NCBI GenBank assembly: GCA_051004015.1
Contig: JBPCKT010000127.1
Coordinates: 7,593 to 71,592 of the forward strand
Direction: 5' to 3'
DNA from: SXOA01 sp051004015
GTDB taxonomy: Bacteria; Planctomycetota; Planctomycetia; Pirellulales; Pirellulaceae
Length of the DNA: 64,000 bases
The position numbers were made by a program, and so were the translations under genes. Of this stretch, positions 26,575 through 35,627 are shown piece by piece. The notes beneath the pieces were generated by a model, which did no database searches, was not told the origin of the DNA, and was given only the letters and a program-made list of their open reading frames with translations. The stretch's first letter is position 1. Every line of letters begins with the position of its first letter.

Positions 26575-27555
26575 TCACGCCGTGAAATACACTCCCTCCG
26601 CCGTCTTCGTCAACAGCTTGTCCTTGTCCCCGGCCGAGAGGAAATCAAGCTTGTCCCGAATGAGCTCGATCGAGGCTTGGTAGGTGTTGTCCCCCTGCGT
26701 CTGGTACGGCGCATCACTGGCCCACATACAGCGGTCAGGGGTGAAGGCGTCGAGGAGGCCGCGGATCATCGGGGCCAGGTCCAAATAAGGCGGCTTCTTT
26801 TTGCCGAGGGCGTAGTAGGCAGAGAGCTTGACGTACGTCTTCTTGTGCTTGGCCAGCGCGCAGAGCTGTTTGAGGTCCTCTTCGTGCACGGTGCCATCGA
26901 CGCCGATGCGGGCGAAGTGGTCGATGACCACTGTCGTACCGGGGTTCTTCTTGCACATCGCATCAACTCCCGGCAGGTCCTTGGCATCGATCAGGCAGGC
27001 CATCACCTGCCCAGTCTCGGCCGCCGTCTTCCACATTTCGGCCATACCGGGTCCGCTCAGCCATTTCTCCCCGCCGCTCGCGCCGATTCCGGGGCGGGAG
27101 GTGATGCGGAAGGCCTTTACTCCCTTCTTATGCAGCTCGCGCATGGCTTTGCCAGGCTCGGGCTTGGTGTCGTTGACCATTCCCGTCACCGCGAAGACGC
27201 CGGGATGGGACTTGGCGGCGTCCAACAGATACGTGTTGTCATAGCCGTGATAGAGCGTGTGCTGGATGAGCACGACTCTGCCCACGCCTACGGAATGCGC
27301 CAGCTTGAGCAGCTCTGCGGGCGTGAAGCTAGGCGGGTCGAGGTCGGCCCTCGTCTTGCCGTTGGCCAGTGGCCACTTGTCCGTCTCGGGGGACCAGATG
27401 TGCGAATGGGCGTCAATGTAGGGATGCTTCTTCAGGTCCACGGCTGGCTCCTTCTCGGCAGCGGCGACAGGCAGAGGTGGAACCGCGGACAGTGCGGCGG
27501 CGGCCAGGCCAGCCGTAATGACATCACGGCGAGAGACGGGGTGTGCGGAACTCAT
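26575..27555 (-). CDS. Tat-exported amidohydrolase (COG2159-like)
   Basis: 326 residues. The Tat signal SRRDVITAGLAAAAL precedes the metal-binding start IDAHSHIWSPE (HxH). Later ligands are VVIDHFARIGVDG (His) and CMWASDAPYQTQ (Asp). This is the TIM-barrel amidohydrolase-2 layout, acting on carboxylated or lactone substrates outside the cytoplasm. It is convergent with ilvB. Paralogues are at 3 and 48876. Confidence 0.87.
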   Translation of the reverse strand: MSSAHPVSRRDVITAGLAAAALSAVPPLPVAAAEKEPAVDLKKHPYIDAHSHIWSPETDKWPLANGKTRADLDPPSFTPAELLKLAHSVGVGRVVLIQHTLYHGYDNTYLLDAAKSHPGVFAVTGMVNDTKPEPGKAMRELHKKGVKAFRITSRPGIGASGGEKWLSGPGMAEMWKTAAETGQVMACLIDAKDLPGVDAMCKKNPGTTVVIDHFARIGVDGTVHEEDLKQLCALAKHKKTYVKLSAYYALGKKKPPYLDLAPMIRGLLDAFTPDRCMWASDAPYQTQGDNTYQASIELIRDKLDFLSAGDKDKLLTKTAEGVYFTA

Positions 27556-27653
27556 GGACGGATTCTCTGCTGAAGGGACGAAGATGCGAGTCCCTTAAAT
27601 CTCGCGTGTCAGGCACGCGATTTCAACCAGAGGGCACGGAAGCGGCGTAGAAC

Positions 27654-29144
27654 TCACTTCTTCTCATCCGCCAAAGCCGGGAGCGTTTCTTCGCGCTGCT
27701 TTCGCTCTACCTCTTCGGTCATCTCTTGGTTGAGTTTCTGAAGCTGGGCATACAGGGCCTTGTTGCTCTGGTACAGCCGGCTCATCTCGGCACGCTTTTC
27801 CTTGATGCGGGCGGCGACGGCGTCGGCGTACTTCTTCATTTCATCCCGCTCGTAAACCACCTTGTCGTAGTCGGCTTGCAACAGCAACTTCTCGGCCTCC
27901 TGCAGTTTGGTCTGTTCAACAGCCGCCAGCCGGGCTTCCACCACGGTGGCTGTGTCCCGCACAACCACGGCCGTTTTATCCCGCAGCACATACAGCTTGC
28001 GGCTGATGACCTGGAAGGCTTGTTCATAGTCGTTGAGCTGGCGGACAAAAATCAGTCTTTGTCGCTGCGCGATTCCTCGATTGACCAGGTCATCCGCGGT
28101 CGCCAAATCGAAAATGGCGAGGTCGCCCGCGGCGAACTTCACCGGTTCGGGCGTCTTGATGTCCCTGGTGCGAAGCAGGCGCGGAATCTGGGCCTGACCC
28201 TGAGCATCAAAGTGCTTCTCCTCGACGGGAGAAACCATCGACGCCGCGTCCACCGTGATTTCGTGGGACTTGGTGAACTTCACTTCGACCCAGGTGTTGT
28301 CCTTGGGGTCGTTGGCGTCGCCGGGCTCGTTGTCACGGGCGTAACTTTCCGCGGCGGCGGCGGGGATTCCAATCTTGGTGAGTTCTTCCAGGCGTTTCGC
28401 TTTGGGAACTTCTTTGGAAAATGCAAACGGCTCGTGAGCGTCGGGCGGCAGAACTTCGTATAGCATCCAGGGAGTGTCGACTTCATTCGCTTGAACGGGG
28501 CCGCGCAGGTACGTGGGGGTCATCTTGAGGGTCACAGTGGTCTCGGTGACGGCGGTGACCTGGAATTCGCCCACATAATAAAACGGCAGCGAACCTTGCT
28601 GCGGGGGTGATTCCTTGAATGCAAACACGATATCCTGTGCCTTCAGCTCATGCTTCTTCGCCACGGCAGGAGCCGCCGGCGCAGCGGGAACCGCAGGGGG
28701 CGGAGCAGCCGGATCCAACGCAGGCGGCGCGGGAGCAGCCCCCAGATTCATCGTCAATGTCACGGTGTCCGCAGTACCGGCAGGGATGCAATTGCGCCAT
28801 ACGCGGCCGCGGTCCACCAGGGCTCGGGCCAACTCACTGCGATAATGTGCGAGCGACGTTTGAATGGATTCCGGGTCTTCGGGACTGCCATTGACGAGCT
28901 TCTCGACATATCTGGCCTGCTTTTCATTGGCCTCGGTATACTTCGCGACGGATTCGTTCCAAGCCAGGCGGGTCTTCATTACCAGGGCGGCGTAGACCAT
29001 AAAAGTCGCCACGGCGCAGAAAACGGCAAACGTCGTCAGCGCATGGAGCCAGCGCCACGTCTTGAAGTTCATCACCGTCAGGAAGATGAAGAACAGGGCG
29101 AGCAGGACGCCCAAGGCTTGAAAGATGATTGCGTAATCGCCCAT
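27654..29144 (-). CDS. Membrane-anchored coiled-coil protein, planctomycete-type
   Basis: 496 residues with two N-terminal membrane segments (about residues 5-24 and 36-55), a Pro/Ala-rich linker (about 135-165) and a long C-terminal coiled coil (about 390-490; KLQEAEKLLLQADYDKV, KRAEMSRLYQSNKAL). No enzyme motif. It may be a structural envelope or cell-division-associated scaffold; I do not recognise a named family. Confidence 0.75.
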   Translation of the reverse strand: MGDYAIIFQALGVLLALFFIFLTVMNFKTWRWLHALTTFAVFCAVATFMVYAALVMKTRLAWNESVAKYTEANEKQARYVEKLVNGSPEDPESIQTSLAHYRSELARALVDRGRVWRNCIPAGTADTVTLTMNLGAAPAPPALDPAAPPPAVPAAPAAPAVAKKHELKAQDIVFAFKESPPQQGSLPFYYVGEFQVTAVTETTVTLKMTPTYLRGPVQANEVDTPWMLYEVLPPDAHEPFAFSKEVPKAKRLEELTKIGIPAAAAESYARDNEPGDANDPKDNTWVEVKFTKSHEITVDAASMVSPVEEKHFDAQGQAQIPRLLRTRDIKTPEPVKFAAGDLAIFDLATADDLVNRGIAQRQRLIFVRQLNDYEQAFQVISRKLYVLRDKTAVVVRDTATVVEARLAAVEQTKLQEAEKLLLQADYDKVVYERDEMKKYADAVAARIKEKRAEMSRLYQSNKALYAQLQKLNQEMTEEVERKQREETLPALADEKK

Positions 29145-29464
29145 CGCGAACCGCCGTAGCGAAAGAGAGTGGCTCTAGGGATGCGGCCCGCGTACACCGC
29201 CGGGTGGGGCGGGGGAAAAGGCCATGAACTCGATAATAAACTGGGGTATTTGGAGTGTCAAGTTTCGCGGAAGAACGTTAGCCCGGCGTAAATCTCTATC
29301 CTGACGCGATTTGGGGCGAAAACGAACGCATCGCCCGCAGCCTCGGCATATTCGTTCAAGTCTGAACGGTTTATTCCCGAATCTTTCCGTAGCGAAGCGA
29401 TGCGCCGACTTTGCCGGTTGCAACGGCGGCCAACGTTCGCTTTCAGGGAGGGGGGAACTCGTTT

Positions 29465-30037
29465 ATGCCATGGGCGACATCCGGGCGGGCACCTTCACTC
29501 GACTGCTGCGAGGAAGATGCCGATCGCCTGCTGGAATTCATTCATGCCGCGGGAGGGGCGTTTCGCCGCCTGCGCGACCTGCTCGATGAGCAGGTCCAAC
29601 CGCTGGGCCTGGAGGGTGCCGAATGCCTGGTCCTCTGGCTGTGCGCAACGCATGCCCACCACGCGGGCTGGGCGCAGCAAGACCTGGCGACAGCGGTCGG
29701 CGTCTCGCCGGCCCTGATGAGCAGCATGGTGGAAGGGCTTCGCAAACGAGGGCTGATGGAAATGAAACGATCCCCCGTCGACCGCCGCCGCCAGGTCTGG
29801 CATCTCCTCGCCCAGGGTGAAGACCTGCTCCAGCAAGTTCGCGGCAGGCTCAGCAGCATCGCCCTGCAGCTTGACGAACTGGTTCCCGCGAGAGAGCAGC
29901 AAGCCACACAAGAAGTCTTCGCTCGCCTATCCCCGCCCATGGCCGGTGGCGCTCCGGCGCTGCATACCTTTGACCCTGACGGACTGAGCGGCCAACGGAG
30001 CCATTCCGAGACTACGGAGCAAGGAGGCGGCAAGTGA
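29465..30037 (+). CDS. MarR-family transcriptional regulator
   Basis: 190 residues. A winged-helix DNA-binding region is visible: WAQQDLATAVGVSPALMSSMVEGLRKRGLMEMKRSPVDRRRQVW, matching the MarR helix-turn-helix plus wing (DRR). The start ATG 29465 has GGGAGGGGGG about 9 bases upstream. The stop overlaps the GTG start of the TolC gene (GTGA), so the regulator and the efflux protein are co-translated. MarR proteins usually repress drug or organic-acid efflux genes and are released by ligand. Confidence 0.87.
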   Translation: MPWATSGRAPSLDCCEEDADRLLEFIHAAGGAFRRLRDLLDEQVQPLGLEGAECLVLWLCATHAHHAGWAQQDLATAVGVSPALMSSMVEGLRKRGLMEMKRSPVDRRRQVWHLLAQGEDLLQQVRGRLSSIALQLDELVPAREQQATQEVFARLSPPMAGGAPALHTFDPDGLSGQRSHSETTEQGGGK

Positions 30038-33000
30038 ATTCGATCGCGCCACATCAGCAGAGTCGCCACGTCACCCTCGCGCTCCTGGGCATCCTCGTCG
30101 CCACACTCGCCTCGACTGGCTGCTCGCGCGCCTATTACCGTCGCCAGGCGGACGCGGAAGCTCTAGCCCTCACCCGCGAAAAAGTCGTCAGCCCCCACTC
30201 CGATCTCGGCGGCCGTTACTCGATCGCAGTCGATCCTCGCTCCCGGATGTACGATCCGTACGACCCCGATCGCCCGCCGATTCCCGAGGACGATCCCGAC
30301 GCTCACCGCTTCATGCACTGCGTGGACGGCAAGCGCGGCTGGCCGTTTTGGGAAGACAATGGCCAGCGAATGGAAGTGGAAAATCCTGCTTGGATGGAAT
30401 ACCTGCAGTTCGACGAAAACGGCAAGCTCATCATCAGCGCCGACGATTCTGTCCGCATCGGTCTTATCAACTCCCGCGAGTACCAGGCCGAGCTGGAACA
30501 GCTTTACTTATCCGCGCTCGACGTCAGCTTTGAACGCTTCCGGTTCGATAGCCAGGGCTTCGCCGGTTGGCAGACGTTCTTCACGGCGGACGGCCCACTG
30601 CGGCCGGGCAGCGGCGGGCAATCCAGCAGCCTCCTGCAAACAGGTACTTTCTCCAGCGGCCCGCGCGGCTGGTCGGTGCAAAAGGCCTATACCACCGGCA
30701 GCACATTGGTCGTCGGATTTGCCAACTCGCTGGTCTGGCAATTCAGCGGGCCGGACGACTACCGCGGCAGCACGCTCATCGACTTCGCCCTCGTGCAGCC
30801 GCTGTTGCGTAACGCCGGGCGGGACCGCATCCTGGAACGCTTGACCGTCTCGGAACGGACGCTGCTCTATAACGTCCGGGCGATGGAACAATACCGCCAG
30901 GGCTTCTACCTGCAAGTCATGGTCGGCGCCAACGCCGGCAGCGGCCCCAGTCGTCGTGGTGGTGTGTTCGGCTCGGGCCTGGAAGGTTTCTCCGGCGTCG
31001 GCGGCGGCGGCTTCGGCAACGTTTCCACCATCACCACAGCCGGCGGAGGAGTTGCCAGTGGCGGCGGAGCCGGCGCGCAACAACTCAGCCTCTCGTATTT
31101 GTCGCTGTTGCAAACCCAGCAGAACATCCGCAACCAGGAAGAGAACGTCGAGCGGCTTCGCAGCAACCTGTTCCGTTCGGAACAACTGCTGGTGGAGCTT
31201 CGCACCCGTGCCGGCGATCCCGCTCTTGTGGACAACATCCTTCGCCAGGATTTGCAAGTCGCCCAGGCCCGGCAGGCGCTCTTCAACTCCGAAAGCACGA
31301 TCCTCAATTCGCGGGCCAGCTACCAGGACAGCCTGGATGCGTTCAAGATCCGCTTGGGCTTACCGCCGCAGTTGTGCATGGATGTGGAAAGCGACCTCCT
31401 CAGCCCGTTCCAGCTCATCGACCGCGAAACGGTCAACGAGCAGCGGCTGCTCGACAGCGTGACCGCCGCCTTCGGCGAGGTCCGCCTCCGCATTACCAGT
31501 CACATCACGACCAAGACGGAACCCGACCCCCTCAATCCGGCAAACACGCGGGTGATCCGCGTGCTGGAATGGTATCCCGAGCTGGAACAGGACCTGGCGG
31601 ACTTAAAAGAAACCTTGAAGCCCGCGCGAGAAATCCGCGAGCGGCTGCTCTCCACCTACCTGCCGCGGGTCAAGGCCGACATCGACGCCTTCGAGGCGGT
31701 GATTGCCCGTCGCAAAGCCTGGGTCGCCCGCCTGCAAGAGAAGATCGAAGCCTACCGCCTGGAGCCCTGCCCGCTGCTGCCGGCACCGGACGTCAATCAG
31801 GAAGTATTTCGCGTGGAGCGCCTGGACCGCGAAGCGGCTGAGCTGCGAAAGCAGCTCAACGAGTTCTCGGCTAAGGTGGAACAGGCCTACGGCAGCCATT
31901 TGCAGCTCCGCGAAGGAAAGATTGATGACCTCTTGAAAGACGGCAAGACACTGACGCCTGAGGATCTCTTCATGGCGCTCTACGAGGGAGTCCTGTATCC
32001 CAAACGGGGCGATGACCCGGCGACGAGGTCCGTCCCCGACATCTTCGTTGTCCTGCCGTCCGACATCCTGGCCTTGCAGTTGGTGCAGGCCCGGGCCCGG
32101 ACGGAGAGCGTGGACCTGAATCCCGTCGATATGCGGGCCGAGCAGGCCCTGGAAATCGCCCGCCGTTACCGCCGCGACTGGATGAACGCCCGGGCCTCGC
32201 TGGTCGACTCCTGGCGTCTCATCCAGTTCAACGCCGACCAACTACAAAGCGGGCTGAACCTGTTCTTCAGCGGCGACATTGGCAACGTCGGGCAAAACCC
32301 CTTCAATCTCAACAGCGATACCGGCCGCCTCCGCGTCGGCTTCCAGTTTGATGCTCCGATCACGCGGCTGTCGGAGCGGAATACCTACCGCCAGGCCTTG
32401 ATCGAGTATCAGCAGGCTCGGCGAAGCTTCTACGCCTTCGAGGACGGCGTCGCCCGGACGCTCCGCTCGGAATTGCGGGCCATCGCCAACCAGCAGATCA
32501 ACTTCGAGCTGCAACGGCTGGCCGTGCTGGAAGCCGCCCGCCAGATTGACCGCAACGAGGACATCCGCATCCAGCAGGAGCTCGGGAACCAGGCGACAGG
32601 AGCCACCGCCACGCGCGATGCGGTCTCCGCCCTTTCCGACCTGCTCACCGCCCAGAACAACTTCATGAACATCTGGGTCAACTACGAAGCCCAGCGGCGA
32701 ACTCTGGACTTCGACCTGGGGATGATGGTCCTCGATAACGAAGGGCTGTGGTGCGACCCGGGCGAAATCGGCCCGGACTACGGCAAGACGGATCCCTGGT
32801 TGCGGAAGGAAGGGATGACCGTGCTCCCCGAAGACGCGGAAATGCCCCTCGATTTCGAGGACCTGCCGCCGGCGCCGCCTCAGCCAGGCCGCAAACGCAC
32901 GCAGCCCGCCGCGCCAGAAGCGCCTGGCGCGGAAGAGGCCCTCCCCGGACCGGCGGGCGAGAGGCCTCCCGAAAAGGCTCCTGCCGGGCCCGTGAGAACT

Positions 33001-33162
33001 TCTCGCTTGGACCGATCCACCGGCCGCATTGCCTTGCAGCCGCTCGACGTGGACCCGGTGTTGCTGCCGGCGGCAGCCGTGCCAGCGCGGACCTCCAAAT
33101 CCAGCGAGCCGCGGTTGTTGCCCCCCGCGCTGTTTCCGCCTCCGGTCGTGGTGGACGAATAG
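30034..33162 (+). CDS. Large TolC-family outer-membrane lipoprotein
   Basis: 1042 residues, about twice the usual TolC/OEP size. A signal peptide with a possible lipobox (LASTGC, Cys30) lies at the start. TolC-type helices with repeated NxR/E patterns are seen (LSLLQTQQNIRNQEENVERLRSNL; QVAQARQALFNSES; NTYRQALIEYQQARRSFYAFED; LLTAQNNFMNIWVNYEAQR). A Gly-rich loop (about residues 305-345) and a Pro-rich C-terminal tail (about 945-1042) are extra. It is coupled to marR; no inner-membrane pump or adaptor is encoded next to it. Confidence 0.85.
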   Translation: MNSIAPHQQSRHVTLALLGILVATLASTGCSRAYYRRQADAEALALTREKVVSPHSDLGGRYSIAVDPRSRMYDPYDPDRPPIPEDDPDAHRFMHCVDGKRGWPFWEDNGQRMEVENPAWMEYLQFDENGKLIISADDSVRIGLINSREYQAELEQLYLSALDVSFERFRFDSQGFAGWQTFFTADGPLRPGSGGQSSSLLQTGTFSSGPRGWSVQKAYTTGSTLVVGFANSLVWQFSGPDDYRGSTLIDFALVQPLLRNAGRDRILERLTVSERTLLYNVRAMEQYRQGFYLQVMVGANAGSGPSRRGGVFGSGLEGFSGVGGGGFGNVSTITTAGGGVASGGGAGAQQLSLSYLSLLQTQQNIRNQEENVERLRSNLFRSEQLLVELRTRAGDPALVDNILRQDLQVAQARQALFNSESTILNSRASYQDSLDAFKIRLGLPPQLCMDVESDLLSPFQLIDRETVNEQRLLDSVTAAFGEVRLRITSHITTKTEPDPLNPANTRVIRVLEWYPELEQDLADLKETLKPAREIRERLLSTYLPRVKADIDAFEAVIARRKAWVARLQEKIEAYRLEPCPLLPAPDVNQEVFRVERLDREAAELRKQLNEFSAKVEQAYGSHLQLREGKIDDLLKDGKTLTPEDLFMALYEGVLYPKRGDDPATRSVPDIFVVLPSDILALQLVQARARTESVDLNPVDMRAEQALEIARRYRRDWMNARASLVDSWRLIQFNADQLQSGLNLFFSGDIGNVGQNPFNLNSDTGRLRVGFQFDAPITRLSERNTYRQALIEYQQARRSFYAFEDGVARTLRSELRAIANQQINFELQRLAVLEAARQIDRNEDIRIQQELGNQATGATATRDAVSALSDLLTAQNNFMNIWVNYEAQRRTLDFDLGMMVLDNEGLWCDPGEIGPDYGKTDPWLRKEGMTVLPEDAEMPLDFEDLPPAPPQPGRKRTQPAAPEAPGAEEALPGPAGERPPEKAPAGPVRTSRLDRSTGRIALQPLDVDPVLLPAAAVPARTSKSSEPRLLPPALFPPPVVVDE

Positions 33163-33168
33163 AATTCC

Positions 33169-34122
33169 TTACAGTCCGCGCAGCCCCTCCTCTTCCTTGA
33201 CAATCTCGTTCAGGAACACCCGCCGCAATGCGTCATAGCCGCGGTCGTTCGGGTCTTCAATAATGTAGCCGTACCAGAAAGTCGGGTCGCTGCTGCAATA
33301 GTGTTTTCGCCACCACTGGCGGCAGTGGATGCCGTGGCCGAGGAAAGCGTCATGCATGGGGACGACGCGGACGTTGGGATGCGTGGCCGCCACGTCACGG
33401 ATGGTCTGGTTGTAGGCGGCGAGGATGGGGAGCGCGTCGGGCCACGCGGGAAGCGCCCAGGTCGTTTCGGGATCGCCTACGCCGTCGGACGGGTCATAGA
33501 TGTCCGCCAGAAAAATCAGGCATCCGCCGGGGAACTTCTCCTCGATGTCCGTCAGCAAGCCGTCCAGCCGCGCTTTGTAGTTGACAATCCAAGGCTGAGC
33601 CTGGGCGAGAGTTGCGTCGTACATGGCTCCTTCCCGCGGCGACATGCGGCCGTACCAATGGATGAGGTCATTGCCGCCGCACGTCATCACCACGATCCCA
33701 AAGACATCCTCCGGTTGTTGTTCCAACTTGCTCGCGACATAGCCAACGTGCTGCAGCGAGTTGCTCCCCGAGACAGCGAGGTTCTTGACTTGCAGATTCG
33801 GCAGCACGCGCCGGAGCGAGCGGCCTTGCATGTCTGCAAACTCATCCGGCGGATTCTCCGCCAGGCGATCCACATAGCTCTTTCCCTTCGATGCACATTG
33901 CCCGAATGTTACGCTGTCACCCATTCCCACCAGCACTACCTTCCGCTCCGACCACAGCTTCTCGAATGGTTTGACGGGGACCGGCGGGCCAGCGGGGCCA
34001 GTCCCCACGGGAAGATAGAAGCGGTAGTTGATGAACAGCAGCACCAGGGCGACGGCAATCTCGCCGATGGCCAGAATCCAGCGGAGGGTGCGGGAAATCT
34101 TGAAGCGGCTGATGAGAGACAT
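33169..34122 (-). CDS. Membrane-anchored SGNH/GDSL hydrolase
   Basis: 317 residues. An N-terminal membrane anchor (WILAIGEIAVALVLLFINY, about residues 15-33) precedes the SGNH blocks: GMGDSVTFG with Ser70, VSGSNS, GGNDLIHW (block III Asn), and a C-terminal Asp/His pair (VVPMHDAFLGHGIHCRQ). Such enzymes are esterases or lipases, often on acetylated polysaccharides. ATG 34122 is chosen because the anchor follows directly; the open frame runs to 34323. Divergent from the gene at 34236. Confidence 0.85.
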   Translation of the reverse strand: MSLISRFKISRTLRWILAIGEIAVALVLLFINYRFYLPVGTGPAGPPVPVKPFEKLWSERKVVLVGMGDSVTFGQCASKGKSYVDRLAENPPDEFADMQGRSLRRVLPNLQVKNLAVSGSNSLQHVGYVASKLEQQPEDVFGIVVMTCGGNDLIHWYGRMSPREGAMYDATLAQAQPWIVNYKARLDGLLTDIEEKFPGGCLIFLADIYDPSDGVGDPETTWALPAWPDALPILAAYNQTIRDVAATHPNVRVVPMHDAFLGHGIHCRQWWRKHYCSSDPTFWYGYIIEDPNDRGYDALRRVFLNEIVKEEEGLRGL

Positions 34123-34235
34123 GGCGACACCAGAGAGGTGACATGCAGGCGAAGCCGGCACGTTCATCGTACAATCAAAACGGTCGCAAACCCAAATTGC
34201 GACTTCGTTTTGACAAAAAAATGGAGGGCAGAAAA

Positions 34236-35507
34236 ATGAAGCAGCCGTGTTCTTCCGTGTTCTCCGTGTCCCATTCCCTCTTCCTTCTTCTTGGCCTTCA
34301 TGTCGGCCTTCCGCTGCACACACTCGCCGCGGAGCCCGAAAAAATCCCCACCGTGGCCGTCATCACTACCGAGTGGCGGCTGAATTCCCATGCCGATGTC
34401 ATCGCTGGGCGGCTGGTGGAAGGTTTCACGCTGGATGGACAGGGGGAGTTCCCCAAGCTCAAGCTTGTTTCCGCGTACGTCGATCAGTTCCCCGCCAGCG
34501 ACAAAAGCCGCAAGCTGGCGGAGAAGCATGGCTTCAAGATCTTTGATTCGATTGCGGGAGCCCTGACGCTCGGCAGCGACAAGCTGGCGGTGGATGGAGT
34601 CATCATCGTCGCGGAGCACGGCAAATATCCGATGAGCGAAACGGGGCAGACGCAATTCCCCAAGCGGCGGTTCTGGAAGGAGACGATTAAAGTTTTCGAG
34701 AAAAGCGGCCGCGTGGTCCCCGTCTTCAGCGACAAGCACGTGGCGGACAACTGGAAAGACTGCGAGTGGATTTACGGCCAGACCCAGCGGCTGAAAATCC
34801 CGTTCATGGCCGGCTCGTCCCTTCCGTCCGCCTGGCGGGAACCCACCACCGATATCAAACGGGACCAGCCGCTTCAGGAAATCGTCGTCACGTCTTATCA
34901 CACGCTCGACGCCTACGGCTTTCACGCTCTGGAGGGTCTGCAATGCCTGGCGGAGTGTCGGAAGGGGGGCGAGACCGGCATCAAGCAAGTTTGCTTCCTG
35001 GAAGGAGACGCCGTCTGGCAAGCCGGCGAGCGCGGAGAGTTCGATCTGAAGCTGCTCGACGCGGCGGTGACTCGTTTCAAAAACCATCCGGTTCCGGCGG
35101 GCAAGACGTTTCGTGAGGAGATCAAAATGCCGAGCCTGATGCAACTGAAATATAGCGACGGCCTTCGCGCCAGTGTCTTCACGATGGACGGCGGCTATGG
35201 CGACTTCGCCGCGGCCTGGCGACATGCCGATGGCACGGCGGACTCCACCCTTTTTCTGTTGCAAGAGGATCGCCCCTTCGCCCACTTCACGCATCTGCTC
35301 AAAGGGGCCGAGAAGATGATCCACACCGGCAAACCGGCCTGGCCCGCGGAGCGGACTCTCCTCAGCAGCGGAATTCTCGATGCTATCCACATCAGCCGTA
35401 AGGAGCAGGGGCGCGTGGTCGCCACGCCGTACCTCGCCATCAAATACCAATCCGAGTGGAAATGGCAACAGCCGCCTTCGATGCCCAAGGGAAGAGTGGG
35501 GGAGTAG
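34236..35507 (+). CDS. Exported protein of unknown function
   Basis: 423 residues with GGAGGG about 8 bases before the ATG. The signal peptide is MKQPCSSVFSVSHSLFLLLG.., and its n-region is encoded by dispersed repeat R3. The mature part starts with Rossmann-like strands (KIPTVAVITTEWRLNSHADVI) and contains IFDSIAGALTLGSDKLAVDGV, IVAEHGKYPM and DGGYGDFAAAWRHADG. No catalytic motif is identified. It is followed 120 bases later by a DUF1501 gene, a frequent companion of secreted catabolic genes in this phylum. Confidence 0.7.
   Translation: MKQPCSSVFSVSHSLFLLLGLHVGLPLHTLAAEPEKIPTVAVITTEWRLNSHADVIAGRLVEGFTLDGQGEFPKLKLVSAYVDQFPASDKSRKLAEKHGFKIFDSIAGALTLGSDKLAVDGVIIVAEHGKYPMSETGQTQFPKRRFWKETIKVFEKSGRVVPVFSDKHVADNWKDCEWIYGQTQRLKIPFMAGSSLPSAWREPTTDIKRDQPLQEIVVTSYHTLDAYGFHALEGLQCLAECRKGGETGIKQVCFLEGDAVWQAGERGEFDLKLLDAAVTRFKNHPVPAGKTFREEIKMPSLMQLKYSDGLRASVFTMDGGYGDFAAAWRHADGTADSTLFLLQEDRPFAHFTHLLKGAEKMIHTGKPAWPAERTLLSSGILDAIHISRKEQGRVVATPYLAIKYQSEWKWQQPPSMPKGRVGE
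34244..34274 (+). repeat. Dispersed repeat R3, copy encoding a signal peptide
   Basis: CCGTGTTCTTCCGTGTTCTC and the following CGTGTCCCATTCC match the right arm of the element at 9497-9524. It encodes PCSSVFSVSHS at the start of the exported protein at 34236. Confidence 0.65.
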
Positions 35508-35627
35508 TGGGCGGGGATTTATCGCTTTCGGCTTTCGCGGTCCCCGGGTAGAATAAAGTGTATCCCACCGATAGCGCCAGCCTGCCTGGCTCCCGCCTGT
35601 CAACGAACTCCCTCCCACCATCCTCGC

